A stretch of 64,000 bases of DNA. It comes from Terriglobia bacterium. Its GTDB lineage: Bacteria; Acidobacteriota; Terriglobia; Terriglobales; Acidobacteriaceae. Both the position numbers and the translations under genes were made by a program. The DNA lies in NCBI GenBank assembly GCA_032252755.1, contig JAVUPY010000007.1, forward strand, positions 23,468-87,467, read 5' to 3'. This document shows, one piece after another, positions 46,448 to 55,686 of the stretch (its first letter is position 1; each line of letters opens with the position of its first letter). Under the pieces are notes generated by a model that saw only the letters and a list, made by a program, of their open reading frames with translations, made no database searches and was not told the DNA's origin.

Positions 46448-46900
46448 ATGGAAAACAGCTATAGCTACCGCATGACCGCATACTGGATCCTCGCGAAACG
46501 GGGAATCGTTTCCGCCGAATCGGTTCCGCAGGCCATCGAGTTCTCCACTCCACCCGAGTTTGGTGGCGAAGCGGAGATGTGGTCGCCGGAAACTTTCTTC
46601 CTTGCCGCAGTGGCCTCCTGCTTCGTGTCCACCTTCCGCGCGATTTCCGAGTACTCAAAATTCGACAGTGTCGCCCTCGACGTCACGGTGGACGGCAAAA
46701 TCGAGAAAGAACAAGGCGGCTTCCGCTTCACAGAACTAGTCGTTCGTCCGATACTGACCGTCGCAACCGACGAAGACACGGATAAGGGCCTGAAACTGCT
46801 TCTGAAGAGCGAAGCGGCCTGCCTTATCTCACGCAGCCTAAACTCGAAAATTTCCATCGAACCGCTGGTGCAGGTGAGCAAGCTCGTAGAAGTAAAATAG
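46448..46900 (+). CDS. OsmC/Ohr-family peroxidase
   Basis: A 150-aa OsmC-fold protein that reduces organic hydroperoxides through two cysteines. The reactive Cys is in LAAVASCFVSTFR and the resolving Cys in SEAACLISRSL, the normal positions for the family. The N-terminus MENSYSYRMTAYW is that of the short OsmC-like group without the first strand. GGAGGA precedes the ATG. It may be co-transcribed with the OB-fold gene. Substrate range cannot be told; a stress role fits katG, redoxin and ferritin-like genes elsewhere in the window. Confidence 0.85.
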   Translation: MENSYSYRMTAYWILAKRGIVSAESVPQAIEFSTPPEFGGEAEMWSPETFFLAAVASCFVSTFRAISEYSKFDSVALDVTVDGKIEKEQGGFRFTELVVRPILTVATDEDTDKGLKLLLKSEAACLISRSLNSKISIEPLVQVSKLVEVK

Positions 46901-47000
46901 AGACTGCACGCTGAAATTGTCTGACAAAGTGCCCTTGGACGAGCACGGCCTCAGCCGTCCCGAAAAAGCCGCCTGAGGTTCATCCTCGCGTTAACGAACT

Positions 47001-47393
47001 CTACCGTTTCTCTTTCTTCGGAGGAATCACCACCGGCCGCCTCATCGGCACAATGGCATCGTCTTTCGGTATCTGCGCCTGAGCCCGCGACCACACTTCC
47101 TGCTGAACGTATTGAACGAAATCCTGCATCTGCTGCTGCATCTGCTCGATGCGCTCGCGCATATTCAGAATGATGCCGATCCCCGCGATGTTGACTCCGA
47201 GGTCGCGCGCCAGAGAGAGAATGAATTCCAGCCGCTTCAGATCTTCTTCGGTATACAGCCGCGTATTCCCCTCACTGCGCGACGGCTTCAGCAGTCCTTC
47301 ACGCTCGTAGAGCCGCAGCGTCTGCGGATGGATGTCGTACATCTCCGCCACCACCGAGATCATGTAAGCGCCTTTGCCTTTGCGTTTCGTCAT
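47001..47393 (-). CDS. hspR: MerR-family heat-shock repressor HspR
   Basis: A 130-aa protein. The winged MerR domain starts YMISVVAEMYDIHPQTLRLYEREGLLKPSRS, with the RLYTEEDLKRLE turn following; the HPQTLR helix is the HspR signature. The C-terminal half is a coiled coil (ERIEQMQQQMQDFVQYVQQ) for dimerisation. HspR represses dnaK operons by binding HAIR inverted repeats, and an operator of this kind precedes dnaK here (51811-51831). It lies last in the dnaK-hfq-like-dnaJ-GNAT-hspR gene row, as in actinobacteria where dnaK-grpE-dnaJ-hspR form an operon; grpE is not in this cluster. Confidence 0.93.
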   Translation of the reverse strand: MTKRKGKGAYMISVVAEMYDIHPQTLRLYEREGLLKPSRSEGNTRLYTEEDLKRLEFILSLARDLGVNIAGIGIILNMRERIEQMQQQMQDFVQYVQQEVWSRAQAQIPKDDAIVPMRRPVVIPPKKEKR

Positions 47394-47408
47394 AGAAGAC
47401 CCCAGAGG

Positions 47409-47963
47409 TCAGACGGCAGACACCAGTCTTTTCTCCCATTCATCTCTCGTCATCTGGTACACCAGGTGCAATTGTTCCCGCCACAAGAATTCTCGATCCA
47501 CTACCAAGCCGTTCTTTTCCGCCACTCGCCGCGACGGCATATTGTCCGGCCGGATCAGTGAAATGATGTGATCGGCTTTGAGCACCTCGAACGCGTACTG
47601 CATGCAGCCTTGTGCCATCTCCGTCGCGTACCCTCGGCCCTGCTGATCGCGCCGAACCTGGTATCCAATCTCCGGCTCGATCCCTTGATCCGTCGGCTGC
47701 ATGATGATCCCACCACACCCGATCAACTCGCCCGCATCCCTCAATGTGATCGCGTAGAAACCCACGCCGTCTTTTGCGTATCGGTCAATATTGCGCTGAA
47801 TGAAGTCGCGCGTGCCTTGCTCCGTGAAGACGCCACCATAGATCGCCATCACCTCGGGATCGGAGTGAATGCGCCGAATCGCCTCGAAGTCCTCCGGCAC
47901 GAGTTGCCGAAGCAGAAGGCGCTCAGTCTCGATCACTGCACTCGATTTCGCCGCAGTCCTCAT
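47409..47963 (-). CDS. GNAT acetyltransferase (RimJ/RimL-like)
   Basis: A 184-aa GCN5-related N-acetyltransferase. The N-terminal ETERLLLRQL strand and the acetyl-CoA loop RRDQQGRGYATEMAQG (the Q/RxxGxG/A motif) mark the family. The C-terminal IRPDNMPSRRVAEKNGLV is the usual RimJ/L end. It may acetylate a protein N-terminus or another small amine. It lies between dnaJ and hspR; its first 30 bases upstream are the ATCCGCG repeat, so coupling to dnaJ translation is uncertain. The ATG at 47963 is chosen. Confidence 0.85.
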   Translation of the reverse strand: MRTAAKSSAVIETERLLLRQLVPEDFEAIRRIHSDPEVMAIYGGVFTEQGTRDFIQRNIDRYAKDGVGFYAITLRDAGELIGCGGIIMQPTDQGIEPEIGYQVRRDQQGRGYATEMAQGCMQYAFEVLKADHIISLIRPDNMPSRRVAEKNGLVVDREFLWREQLHLVYQMTRDEWEKRLVSAV

Positions 47964-47969
47964 TTGCTT

Positions 47970-48002
47970 CTGGAAAAATCCGCATCGATCCGCGGTTAGA
48001 TC
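47970..48002. repeat. ATCCGCG-type dispersed repeat within the heat-shock gene row
   Basis: AATCCGC and ATCCGCGG lie in the 32-base gap between dnaJ and the GNAT gene and extend into the dnaJ stop. It resembles the sequences at 43159 and 56533. Confidence 0.5.
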
Positions 48003-49048
48003 TTCTTAAACAACTCGTCTCTCGGATTCTCCGGATGTAGTTTCTCCAACTTGTGCCACAGCTCCTTCGCTTCCACATTCGGCACCTGCGGCGCAACGAT
48101 CTTCACCTCAACGATTTCGTCGCCAACGGCACCGTCTTTCGTCGCCGATTTCACGCCCTTCTCGCGCAAGCGCAGCTTCTGTCCGCTCTGCGTGCCCGGC
48201 GGAATGCGTAGCATTGAGCGTCCGTCGATCGTTGGCACCTCTACCTTGGCTCCCACCGCTGCCTCCCAAGGCATCACCGGCACCGTGACGTAAATGTCGT
48301 CGCCCTCACGCCGGAACACCGGGTGCGGGTCGACACGCACGATCATGTACAGGTCGCCGGCAGAGGCACCTCTCTGGCCGGGATTCCCGCGTCCGGCCAA
48401 TCGTATTCTTTGGCCCTCACGCGTTCCCGCCTTGATCCGGAACTCGGTCGGTTCCGTCTCCATGCCGCGCGCGCCCGGCCGCTGGATATTCAGCTTCATC
48501 GTGCCGCCGCGAATCGCCTGCCAGAATGGCACGTGCACTTCATATTCGACATCCGTTCCGGGCATCGGCCCCTGAGGTTCTCTCGCGCGGCCGAATCCCC
48601 CGCCGGAGAAAATTCCGGAGAAGATGTCGCGGATACTGCCACCGCCCTGCGTACCTTGCGCGCCACCAAAATCGAAATCGCTGAAATCGTAGTGGACTTC
48701 CTGCTGGCCGCCCCCACCCGGAAATCCGCCCGAGTAGCCGCCGAATCCGCCGGCGCCGAAACCGGGCCCTCGCCCCTGTCCAGCACGCGCGTATGCCTCG
48801 GCTGCCGCTGGATCAATGTTGTCCGAGTAATACCCAAGCTGATCGTAGATCTTGCGCTTCTTCGGATCGCTCAACACATCATTGGCTTCTGAGAGTTCCT
48901 TGAACTTCTCTTCCGCCGATTTGTTGCCAGGATTGACGTCGGGATGGTACTTGCGCGCGAGTTTGCGAAATGCCTTGCGGATTTCCTCCGCCGACGCGCT
49001 CTTCTTCACACCCAGAATCTCGTAGTAATTCTTGGTTTGCGCAGCCAT
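47996..49048 (-). CDS. cbpA: DnaJ-type co-chaperone (CbpA-like, no zinc finger)
   Basis: A 350-aa J protein. The J domain (residues 1-70) contains the HPD motif in YHPDVNPG and follows the family start [29 protein letters not shown] Gly/Phe-rich linker follows ([19 protein letters not shown]). The zinc-finger (CxxCxGxG) repeats of DnaJ are absent, so it is the CbpA/DnaJ-2 kind with two C-terminal beta domains ([17 protein letters not shown]). It would stimulate DnaK ATPase and deliver substrates. An ATG at 49048 with AGAGGA upstream is used. It lies downstream of dnaK and the Hfq-like gene. Confidence 0.92.
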   Translation of the reverse strand: MAAQTKNYYEILGVKKSASAEEIRKAFRKLARKYHPDVNPGNKSAEEKFKELSEANDVLSDPKKRKIYDQLGYYSDNIDPAAAEAYARAGQGRGPGFGAGGFGGYSGGFPGGGGQQEVHYDFSDFDFGGAQGTQGGGSIRDIFSGIFSGGGFGRAREPQGPMPGTDVEYEVHVPFWQAIRGGTMKLNIQRPGARGMETEPTEFRIKAGTREGQRIRLAGRGNPGQRGASAGDLYMIVRVDPHPVFRREGDDIYVTVPVMPWEAAVGAKVEVPTIDGRSMLRIPPGTQSGQKLRLREKGVKSATKDGAVGDEIVEVKIVAPQVPNVEAKELWHKLEKLHPENPRDELFKKI

Positions 49049-49061
49049 CCCGTATCCTCTG

Positions 49062-49244
49062 TCAGTTCACCGTCCCGCGGTCGTTCCCGAAGGGGATGAT
49101 AACCCCGCCTGAATCCGGTCGCACAGTGTCATCCTCAATATCGATCTGTTCGATTCCGTCTTCCATCGGACGGAACAGCACCCAATGCTTATCCTCATCG
49201 GAGAAGTGCAAGAAATAGTTCTGACCATTCACTTCAAATTGCAT
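49062..49244 (-). CDS. Small acidic hypothetical protein (60 aa)
   Basis: The protein is acidic, with a beta pattern [26 protein letters not shown], and lacks Cys. No family recognised. The ATG at 49244 follows AGAGGTGAC and is preferred to a start at 49268. It sits 13 bases upstream of dnaJ in the heat-shock operon, separated from the Hfq-like gene by the CACGAAG repeat region. Its role is unknown. Confidence 0.55.
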   Translation of the reverse strand: MQFEVNGQNYFLHFSDEDKHWVLFRPMEDGIEQIDIEDDTVRPDSGGVIIPFGNDRGTVN

Positions 49245-49259
49245 TGTCACCTCTGTAGG

Positions 49260-49391
49260 TTTCACCACGAAGACACGAAGTCACGAAGGACGGAATTTTC
49301 AAATCCGTTGTGCAACCAGCCCCCTTCTCTACCTCGCGCAATTTAGGGCGGTTGCTTCTAGAAATCATTCCTTCATTCCTTCGTGGTGAGT
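49260..49391. repeat. CACGAAG-type inverted repeat between the Hfq-like and 60-aa genes
   Basis: CACCACGAAGACACGAAG plus TCACGAAGGA (49263-49291) is inverted relative to TCCTTCATTCCTTCGTGGTGA near 49369-49389 (the reverse complement contains TCACCACGAAGGAATGAAGGA). Short sequences of the form CCACGAAGxCACGAAG occur scattered in intergenic regions of many bacteria; here the pair flanks about 75 bases. It may be a small miniature element. Confidence 0.55.
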
Positions 49392-49459
49392 AACCTTTTC
49401 CTAATGGCATCAAGGGGCGCCCGCAGCGCCCCTCTCAGCAAACTTCAACTCCTGCTCCC

Positions 49460-49780
49460 CTACCGCTCGAAGATCGTCAGTATCTCTCCGTCTTCACGCA
49501 TCAGCGACAACGCGCTGGTATAGTCGGCCTCGATGTTGGCCGCCTCCGGCGGAATATCCCGCCGGTCGCCCAGCAACGAACGGCTCATGCCCGAGACGTC
49601 GAAAATTGCGAAGTCGCCATTCTCGGCTCGAACCACGATGCCGTCGTCCGTGACGCTGTCGATGTGGCCGCTCAGTTTCACCCGGGTTTTGCCCGAGATC
49701 AGGAAAGCTACGATGGGCGTCTTTTCGCTCACGTACTTCCTGAAGAGCAGTTCCAGTTCGTGCAGCGTCAGCTCGATCAT
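49460..49780 (-). CDS. Hfq/Sm-like small protein in the dnaK operon
   Basis: A 106-aa protein. Residues about 6-66 follow the Hfq Sm fold: an N-terminal helix (LHELELLFRKYVSEKTP), then IVAFLISGKTRVKLSGHIDSVTDDGIVVRAE (the FLxxGxxLxGxI...F/VxL strand pattern) and DFAIFDVSGMSRSL in the place of Hfq's YKHAIST Sm2 motif. Canonical Sm2 residues (Y/FKHA) are not kept, so RNA binding is not certain. A C-terminal extension with acidic segments follows. The ATG at 49780 is 7 bases after the dnaK stop. A fixed position in the heat-shock row makes an RNA or protein-stress role likely but not proven. Confidence 0.6.
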   Translation of the reverse strand: MIELTLHELELLFRKYVSEKTPIVAFLISGKTRVKLSGHIDSVTDDGIVVRAENGDFAIFDVSGMSRSLLGDRRDIPPEAANIEADYTSALSLMREDGEILTIFER

Positions 49781-49787
49781 CGGCCGT

Positions 49788-51716
49788 TTACCGCTTCTTC
49801 TCGTCGACGTCGACGTACTCCGCATCGATTACGCCTTCGTCCTTCTTCTGGCCGCCAGTTTCGGGGCCCGGAGTCGGACCAGCGCTTGGTCCTCCCTGCG
49901 GCTGACCCTGGGCGGCCGTCGCCTTGTACATGGCTTCGGCCAGCTTGTGCGAGGCAGCCTGCAAGCGTTCGCGCGCCGAATTCATCTGGCTCAATTCGCC
50001 GCCTTCCAGCGCCTTCTTGGCGTCGGCCACAGCGTTCTCCACGTCGCCTCGCTCCGAGCCCGAGATCTTGTCGCCGTGCTCACGCAGCATCTTATCGACT
50101 TGGTACACCATGCCGTCCAACTGGTTCCGCGCCTCGATCTCATCGCGCTTCTTCTTGTCCTCTTCGGAGTGAGCGTCAGCTTCTTTCGCCATCCGCTCCA
50201 CTTCTTCCTTGGAGAGACCAGAAGATGAAGTGATCGTGATCTTCTGATCCTTCTGCGTCGCCATGTCCTTCGCGGTTACGTTCAGAATGCCGTTGGCATC
50301 GATGTCGAACGTCACCTCGATCTGCGGTACGCCACGCGGCGCCATCGGAATGCCCGTCAGGTGGAACTTGCCGAGCGTGCGATTCTGCGCCGCCATCGGA
50401 CGTTCACCCTGCAGCACGTGAACCTCAACCGACGTCTGGTTATCGGCCGCGGTCGAGAACGTTTCCGTCTTGCGCGTCGGAATCGTCGTGTTCCGCGGAA
50501 TCATCGGCGTCGCCACTCCGCCCAGCGTCTCGATCGACAGCGAAAGCGGCGTTACATCGAGCAGTAGCAGGTCCTTAACTTCGCCCTTCAGTACGCCACC
50601 TTGCAAAGCCGCACCCACGGCAACCACTTCATCAGGGTTCACGCCCTTGTGAGGTTCCTTACCGAACAACTCCTTCACCAGGTTCTGAATCATCGGCATA
50701 CGCGTCTGGCCACCGACCAGCACCACTTCGTCGATGTCGCTGGTCGAAACGCCCGCGTCCTTCAGCGCCTGCTTGCACGGATCTATCGAGCGGTTCACGA
50801 TATCGCGAACCATCTCTTCCAGCTTCGCCCGCGTCAGTGTCTTCACCAGGTGCTTCGGGCCTGTTGCATCCGCCGTGATGAACGGCAGATTGATCTCGGT
50901 CTGCATGGTAGTCGAGAGCTCAATCTTGGCGCGCTCGGCTGCGTCACGCAGTCGCTGCAGCGCCATTTCGTTGCCCTTGCCGCGCAGGTCCAGCCCTTCG
51001 TCCTTCTTAAACTCGTCAATCAGCCAATCGACGATGCGCTGGTCGAGGTTGTCGCCGCCGAGGTGCGTATCACCGTTGGTGGACTTCACTTCGATAACGC
51101 CTTCGCCGACCTCGAGAATCGAGATATCGAATGTGCCGCCGCCGAAGTCGTACACGGCAATCGTCTCGTCCTTCTTCTTATCCAGCCCGTACGCCAACGC
51201 GGCCGCTGTCGGCTCGTTGATAATTCGCTTCACATCGAGCCCGGCAATTTTGCCGGCGTCCTTGGTGGCCTGCCGCTGCGCGTCATTGAAGTACGCCGGA
51301 ACCGTGATCACGGCTTCCGTCACCGGCTCGCCAAGATAGTCTTCCGCAGCCTTCTTCAGCTTCTGCAGAATCATCGCGGAGATCTGCGGGGGAGTGTATT
51401 CCTTGCCCTGCGCCAAAACCGCGACGTGGTCGCCCGACTGCACGACCTTGTACGGAACCATTTTCATTTCTTCGTTCACTTCGTTGTAGCGCCGTCCCAT
51501 GAAGCGCTTAATCGAATAAACTGTGTTCTCCGGGTTGGTAATCGCCTGTCGCTTTGCCACCTGCCCCACCAGCCGTTCGCCAGTCTTCGTAAACGCAACA
51601 ACCGAAGGGGTGGTGCGTCCGCCCTCTTCGTTGGCGATCACCTTGGGCTCGCCGCCTTCCATCACCGCAACTACGGAGTTCGTGGTACCGAGGTCGATAC
51701 CGATAATCTTTGCCAT
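49788..51716 (-). CDS. dnaK: Hsp70 chaperone DnaK
   Basis: A 642-aa Hsp70. The nucleotide-binding domain starts [19 protein letters not shown], with the second phosphate loop [13 protein letters not shown] and [14 protein letters not shown]. The substrate-binding domain has [15 protein letters not shown], and the C-terminal helical lid ends in the acidic [22 protein letters not shown] tail. It folds and refolds proteins with CbpA/DnaJ and GrpE (GrpE not in the window). The ATG at 51716 follows GGAGAGG. A promoter with a HAIR-like operator lies upstream, so repression by HspR is likely. Confidence 0.97.
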   Translation of the reverse strand: MAKIIGIDLGTTNSVVAVMEGGEPKVIANEEGGRTTPSVVAFTKTGERLVGQVAKRQAITNPENTVYSIKRFMGRRYNEVNEEMKMVPYKVVQSGDHVAVLAQGKEYTPPQISAMILQKLKKAAEDYLGEPVTEAVITVPAYFNDAQRQATKDAGKIAGLDVKRIINEPTAAALAYGLDKKKDETIAVYDFGGGTFDISILEVGEGVIEVKSTNGDTHLGGDNLDQRIVDWLIDEFKKDEGLDLRGKGNEMALQRLRDAAERAKIELSTTMQTEINLPFITADATGPKHLVKTLTRAKLEEMVRDIVNRSIDPCKQALKDAGVSTSDIDEVVLVGGQTRMPMIQNLVKELFGKEPHKGVNPDEVVAVGAALQGGVLKGEVKDLLLLDVTPLSLSIETLGGVATPMIPRNTTIPTRKTETFSTAADNQTSVEVHVLQGERPMAAQNRTLGKFHLTGIPMAPRGVPQIEVTFDIDANGILNVTAKDMATQKDQKITITSSSGLSKEEVERMAKEADAHSEEDKKKRDEIEARNQLDGMVYQVDKMLREHGDKISGSERGDVENAVADAKKALEGGELSQMNSARERLQAASHKLAEAMYKATAAQGQPQGGPSAGPTPGPETGGQKKDEGVIDAEYVDVDEKKR

Positions 51717-51801
51717 TGCAGCCTCTCCTACGTCCTAAAATCCTGTCCTAAGCCTTTGTTTTCAGTTAGATGATGTGAGTCTCTGCCTTAAGTCCGTCGT
51801 T

Positions 51802-51831
51802 AGGATAGAATCTGAGTCATTTATTGTCAAG
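51802..51831 (-). promoter_or_regulatory. dnaK sigma-70 promoter overlapped by an HspR (HAIR)-like operator
   Basis: On the minus strand, TTGACA (-35, 51825-51830) is 17 bases from TATCCT (-10, 51802-51807), a near-perfect sigma-70 promoter. It is overlapped at the -35 end by TCTGAGT-N7-TGTCAAG (plus strand, 51811-51831), which keeps TGAGT and TCAAG of the HAIR consensus CTTGAGT-N7-ACTCAAG at exact spacing. This position would let HspR block polymerase. The hspR gene lies in the same row. Confidence 0.6.
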
Positions 51832-51976
51832 GTTATAGATGAGCTGACACGAGGTTCGGTTGCAGGAGTTTGACCCTGTGGCTGTTTCGAAAACGTGGCT
51901 CCGACGAGAAAGAGCTTGCTTTCAGACGTTTCCCACTTACACTACCCCGAAGTCCAAAGTAGCTGGCTGAGTCCTC

Positions 51977-54856
51977 ATGCGCCATTGCTTGCCGTTATTG
52001 CTCGGGGCCTGTCTTCTGATCTCCCCATTAGCTGCCCAAAACTGCAGCGCTCCTCCCATGCCGCCGTTTTCTCCCTCCACGATGCTAACGGTAGAGCAGG
52101 AGGGGTTTCTAGGTGACGTACTCGCGAAATCCATGAACGAGGATCTCCAGGTTATTGAGGATGACTCACTCACGGCTCCCTTGCGGAGAATTGGCGACAG
52201 GCTGCGAAGCTACGTCCCCCCTGATGCCCCGCACTTTCAGTTTTTCATCGTCGATATGCCGATTACGAATGCGTTCACCATTGCCGGTGGCCGCGTTTAC
52301 GTTACTAGAAAAGCCATTGCGCTCGCCAAGAATGAAGATGAGATAGCCGGACTATTGGCTCATGAAATGGGCCATGTTCTGACCAGGCAGACCTCCACGG
52401 AATACCGGCAACTCTTCCGTCAAGTGCTCAAGGTCGACACCCTCGGGGGACGCGACGACATCGAAGAGCGCTACAACGAGCTTCTCGACAGGGCGGCGAC
52501 TAACCGCAAAGCTTGGGAAACCCTGCTGAAGAAGCAGGAGAAGGATCAGCTCTCTGCCGACCAGATGTCCGTTTATCTTGCGACTCGAGCTGGATACTCT
52601 CCCGAGAAGTTCGCCGACTATTTTGACCGGCTCGCGCAAAATCGCGGAAAGAAGGGCAACTGGTTTACTGACGTATTCGGCGGTACTAATCCAGACTCCA
52701 GGAGATATCGAGAGATTCTGAAAAATGGCGCGGCCGATTCCGCCACATGCGCCGGCAAAGCGGACAGAATGACGAAAGATGATTTCGCAAAATGGAAGGA
52801 GGCCGTAACCGCCTATCACGGATTCGGGAAGAAAGAGTCACTCCCGCCGAATACGCGCAAAGAAGTTGTGGAAGATCCGCTACGTGAGGGCATTGAGCAT
52901 CTTCGCTTTAGCCCTGACGGGAAATACCTGGTAGCACAGGACAGTTCCAGTATTTACGTTCTGTCCCGAGATCCCCTCAAGACGCTGTTCCGGATCGACG
53001 CGGAAAACTCCTATGGAGCGCAATTCACACCCGATTCCAAATCGGTCGTCTTCTATACATATTCCAACCGCATCGAGAAATGGGATATCGCCGAGCAGCA
53101 GCAGGCAGATGCCGATGAAGTCTATACGCCGATGCCCTGCATCGAGTCGGTTTTGTCACCCTGGGGCGACCGGCTTGCGTGCCTGCATTCCGACAAAGAT
53201 CACCTTTTCGAGTTTGATCTGGACGTCTACAACGCCACGAGCGGCAGCATTGATTGGCACCGGAAGGATATCTTCGATGTGGATTTCGTCGGATACTTCC
53301 TGGTGCTCACTGCCATGCGGTCGTCGCACATGATCGATCTAATCCCGCTGGCGTTTTCACCGGACGGAACATATCTGGTTGGATCGGACGGCTCCACGCC
53401 TTTTGCATACGACTTCACGTCGAAGAAGCCTCTTGCATCTGCAGATTTGGCCGGTATTCGCGACTATGTTCGCAAAGATTTTATCTTCATCAACCAGGAT
53501 GTTATTTTCGGTTCGGCAGGTCAGTTCGGCGAGAAATCTTCCGCTGTTCAATTCCCTTCGGGAAAGATGGTCGAATCCGATGTCCCCGTCGGCCCGTTCG
53601 GCTTGTATCCCGCCGCCAAGGGGCCCTACCTCATCTTGCGTCCGGTTGTGCATGCCGCCGCCGGGATTCTGGACATGCAGACGAAGAAGATCTTCATGGC
53701 GAACAAGACGCCAGCCGTTGATATTTACGACGGCACTGTCGTCAGTGAACGCATCAACGGCGAGATCGCCCTCTATTCCAAGGGAAGCGCCACCGCAGTC
53801 GCGACCACTCAGTTGCCGCTTGGACCGCTTGCGAAGTTCGATGCCGTCGCCATCTCGCCCGACTTCGCTTATGTCGCCTACAGCGGACAAACGAGAGGAG
53901 CGTTGTGGTCACTGCAGACTGGCAAGCGTCTCGATTATCTCAGGGGCTTCCGGGGTGCCTATCTTGATGGCCATGGCAAGATGAACGCCATTTTCCCGCC
54001 TGTTGACTCCTACAACTCCGAGGGCGCAATCACGAAACAGGAAGCGAGGGAAAGGGCAAAGCAGAAGTGGACCCCCGACGATCTGAAGAAAGAAGGAGCA
54101 GATACTGCCCTATTGGACGTCGGGTCGAACACTATCACCCCGGTTAGCAAGATTGAACGGCGTTTCCATACTGTCCAAATCGGGCCCTATCTGTTCCTGA
54201 GTGCCTTTCGTAATGCGGACGGCGAAATCGTCAAGGAAAGGGAACTGGAAGTTCAGGAAATGAGCACCGGTAAACAGTTGTGGAGCCGAAAATTCTATTC
54301 CAATAACTTTCCGCTCCAATACTACAACTTGGCCGGCAATTCCCTGACTTATGTCTGGCCGCTCGACAGCTACGAAGGGAAGCAGTTACTGAAATCTGAC
54401 GCAGCCTTAACCGCCAGAGTTGACTCCATTGGGCAAAAAGGAACCGTTCTTGTTGAGGTTGATGACCTCGGTACAGGGCAGAAGCGCTTTGTCACGCCAA
54501 TCAATACGGGAGATGGATCGATCGAGATACGAGACGTGAATGCCGTCGGAAATACTCTGCTGATCAGCGACAACCACGGGCGCCTTCTTGTTTATGACTC
54601 TTCAGGGAAAATGAGAGCGCGAACCTTCGCAAAGCAGCCGACGATTGACCCCGAGGAAAAAATACTAGTGGCACGGGTCGAGCCTGGAAGGTTGGCGCTC
54701 TATGATCTCGCCACTCTCCGTGAGTTATCCGTTCTTACGTTCTCACATCCGGTTGTGTACAAGCAGTTTTCAGGCGATGGAAAGAAGCTCGCCGTGATCA
54801 CATCCGATCAGAGTATCTACACTATTCCCGTCGATCGCATGATTTCACAAAAATAA
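51977..54856 (+). CDS. Secreted M48-family metalloprotease with a WD40/beta-propeller-like C-terminus
   Basis: A 959-aa protein. After a signal peptide (LPLLLGACLLISPLAAQ, cut near residue 21), an M48-type peptidase domain spans residues about 40-270, with the zinc motif HEMGH at H129/E130/H133 following an ENEIAGLLA-type helix. From about residue 305 to the end there are repeated strands of WD40/TolB-like type (RFSPDGKYLVAQDSSS, AFSPDGTYLVGSDGS, AISPDFAYVAYSG). Such a fusion of M48 protease with a propeller is unusual; it could bind misfolded envelope proteins. The ATG at 51977 has GAG nearby. It is divergent from dnaK, with about 260 bases between. Confidence 0.75.
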   Translation: MRHCLPLLLGACLLISPLAAQNCSAPPMPPFSPSTMLTVEQEGFLGDVLAKSMNEDLQVIEDDSLTAPLRRIGDRLRSYVPPDAPHFQFFIVDMPITNAFTIAGGRVYVTRKAIALAKNEDEIAGLLAHEMGHVLTRQTSTEYRQLFRQVLKVDTLGGRDDIEERYNELLDRAATNRKAWETLLKKQEKDQLSADQMSVYLATRAGYSPEKFADYFDRLAQNRGKKGNWFTDVFGGTNPDSRRYREILKNGAADSATCAGKADRMTKDDFAKWKEAVTAYHGFGKKESLPPNTRKEVVEDPLREGIEHLRFSPDGKYLVAQDSSSIYVLSRDPLKTLFRIDAENSYGAQFTPDSKSVVFYTYSNRIEKWDIAEQQQADADEVYTPMPCIESVLSPWGDRLACLHSDKDHLFEFDLDVYNATSGSIDWHRKDIFDVDFVGYFLVLTAMRSSHMIDLIPLAFSPDGTYLVGSDGSTPFAYDFTSKKPLASADLAGIRDYVRKDFIFINQDVIFGSAGQFGEKSSAVQFPSGKMVESDVPVGPFGLYPAAKGPYLILRPVVHAAAGILDMQTKKIFMANKTPAVDIYDGTVVSERINGEIALYSKGSATAVATTQLPLGPLAKFDAVAISPDFAYVAYSGQTRGALWSLQTGKRLDYLRGFRGAYLDGHGKMNAIFPPVDSYNSEGAITKQEARERAKQKWTPDDLKKEGADTALLDVGSNTITPVSKIERRFHTVQIGPYLFLSAFRNADGEIVKERELEVQEMSTGKQLWSRKFYSNNFPLQYYNLAGNSLTYVWPLDSYEGKQLLKSDAALTARVDSIGQKGTVLVEVDDLGTGQKRFVTPINTGDGSIEIRDVNAVGNTLLISDNHGRLLVYDSSGKMRARTFAKQPTIDPEEKILVARVEPGRLALYDLATLRELSVLTFSHPVVYKQFSGDGKKLAVITSDQSIYTIPVDRMISQK

Positions 54857-54876
54857 GCCCCGGTTTGAACCGGGGC
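54857..54876. terminator. Hairpin after the M48 gene
   Basis: GCCCCGGTT / AACCGGGGC forms a perfect 9-base stem with a 2-base centre (effectively a 4-base loop), directly after the stop. It lies between convergent genes and may serve both; no T-tract follows on the plus strand. Confidence 0.5.
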
Positions 54877-54896
54877 GCTTCTGGAGCTTTCAGTTC

Positions 54897-55514
54897 CTAC
54901 TGATCTCGCCCCATTCCTCGCATCATCCCGCCCATATCGAGTTTCTGGTACCCTGCCGGGATTTCAAACAATTTATCTGGCTGCGCGCCTTCCTTGATGT
55001 TCTGAAGCTCCCAGCTCGTACCGTCCGCGTGCACGGACTTTACGGGCACATGCAATTTCTTATCGATCCAGTTTGTCTCTTCCAACTGGCTACCTTTGCT
55101 GAACTCCCACTTATCACAAGAGCGTCCGTTCACGGTTTCCGAGCCAACCTGTTTGCACGTCATATCGGTTCGATTTGCACACGGATTTGTCGGATCGAAT
55201 TGCCGTATTTGTGGCATTTGAGGGCCACGGCCCATGGGTCCAGGCTTACTCAGATCATGCTCCATGTACATTTGGCTGTTGTGCATAACCATGTAGTTCT
55301 TTTTTGCCGTGATGTCGGTAATATTGCTGACCGGTCCGCCCGGACTTTCCATGTCGATTCGGATATTGGTCCCGCCAAAAAACATCTTTCCCTTCATATC
55401 GCCATGTGAAGTATGAGTCACCATATCGGCGGAAAATTGCGATGGCATTACCTGTGCCATTGCGGAGATAGCGAACAGCAGAATAGGAATGGTAGAAACG
55501 GCAAGCCGCTTCAA
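54897..55514 (-). CDS. Secreted DUF4412-type protein
   Basis: A 205-aa protein with a signal peptide (cut after AMAQ, residue about 21). The body has a LolA/LolB-like strand order: FSADMVTHTSHGDMKGKMFFGGTNIRIDME, then KKNYMVMHNSQMYMEHD, and CDKWEFSKGSQLEETNWIDKKLHVPVKS, which match DUF4412 proteins. Its ligand may be lipid. The start is TTG at 55514, with AGAGGAGG at a good distance on the minus strand, so a TTG start is well supported. It converges with the M48 gene. Confidence 0.75.
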   Translation of the reverse strand: MKRLAVSTIPILLFAISAMAQVMPSQFSADMVTHTSHGDMKGKMFFGGTNIRIDMESPGGPVSNITDITAKKNYMVMHNSQMYMEHDLSKPGPMGRGPQMPQIRQFDPTNPCANRTDMTCKQVGSETVNGRSCDKWEFSKGSQLEETNWIDKKLHVPVKSVHADGTSWELQNIKEGAQPDKLFEIPAGYQKLDMGGMMRGMGRDQ

Positions 55515-55686
55515 GTTGAGCCTCCTCTGAATTGAGAATCAAAACCTTCGACAGAAGAAATCGGCCAAATATTACTCGAAACAGGTCCGTATGGAAATCA
55601 ATAGAAGTATTTCGGCAAAGCTGCCGCTCCAGCCGAAGCGGTGTCTCAGAGCGTCTCTTTAGCAGCTGACGTCCGTCCGTACATCT

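Noticed and set aside
50601..51773. Long plus-strand frame (390 codons) opposite dnaK
   Set aside because: It is antisense to dnaK, which is certain, and has no family pattern.
51717..51976. CIRCE (HrcA) element upstream of dnaK
   Set aside because: No TTAGCACTC-N9-GAGTGCTAA-like sequence is present; a HAIR-like site is.
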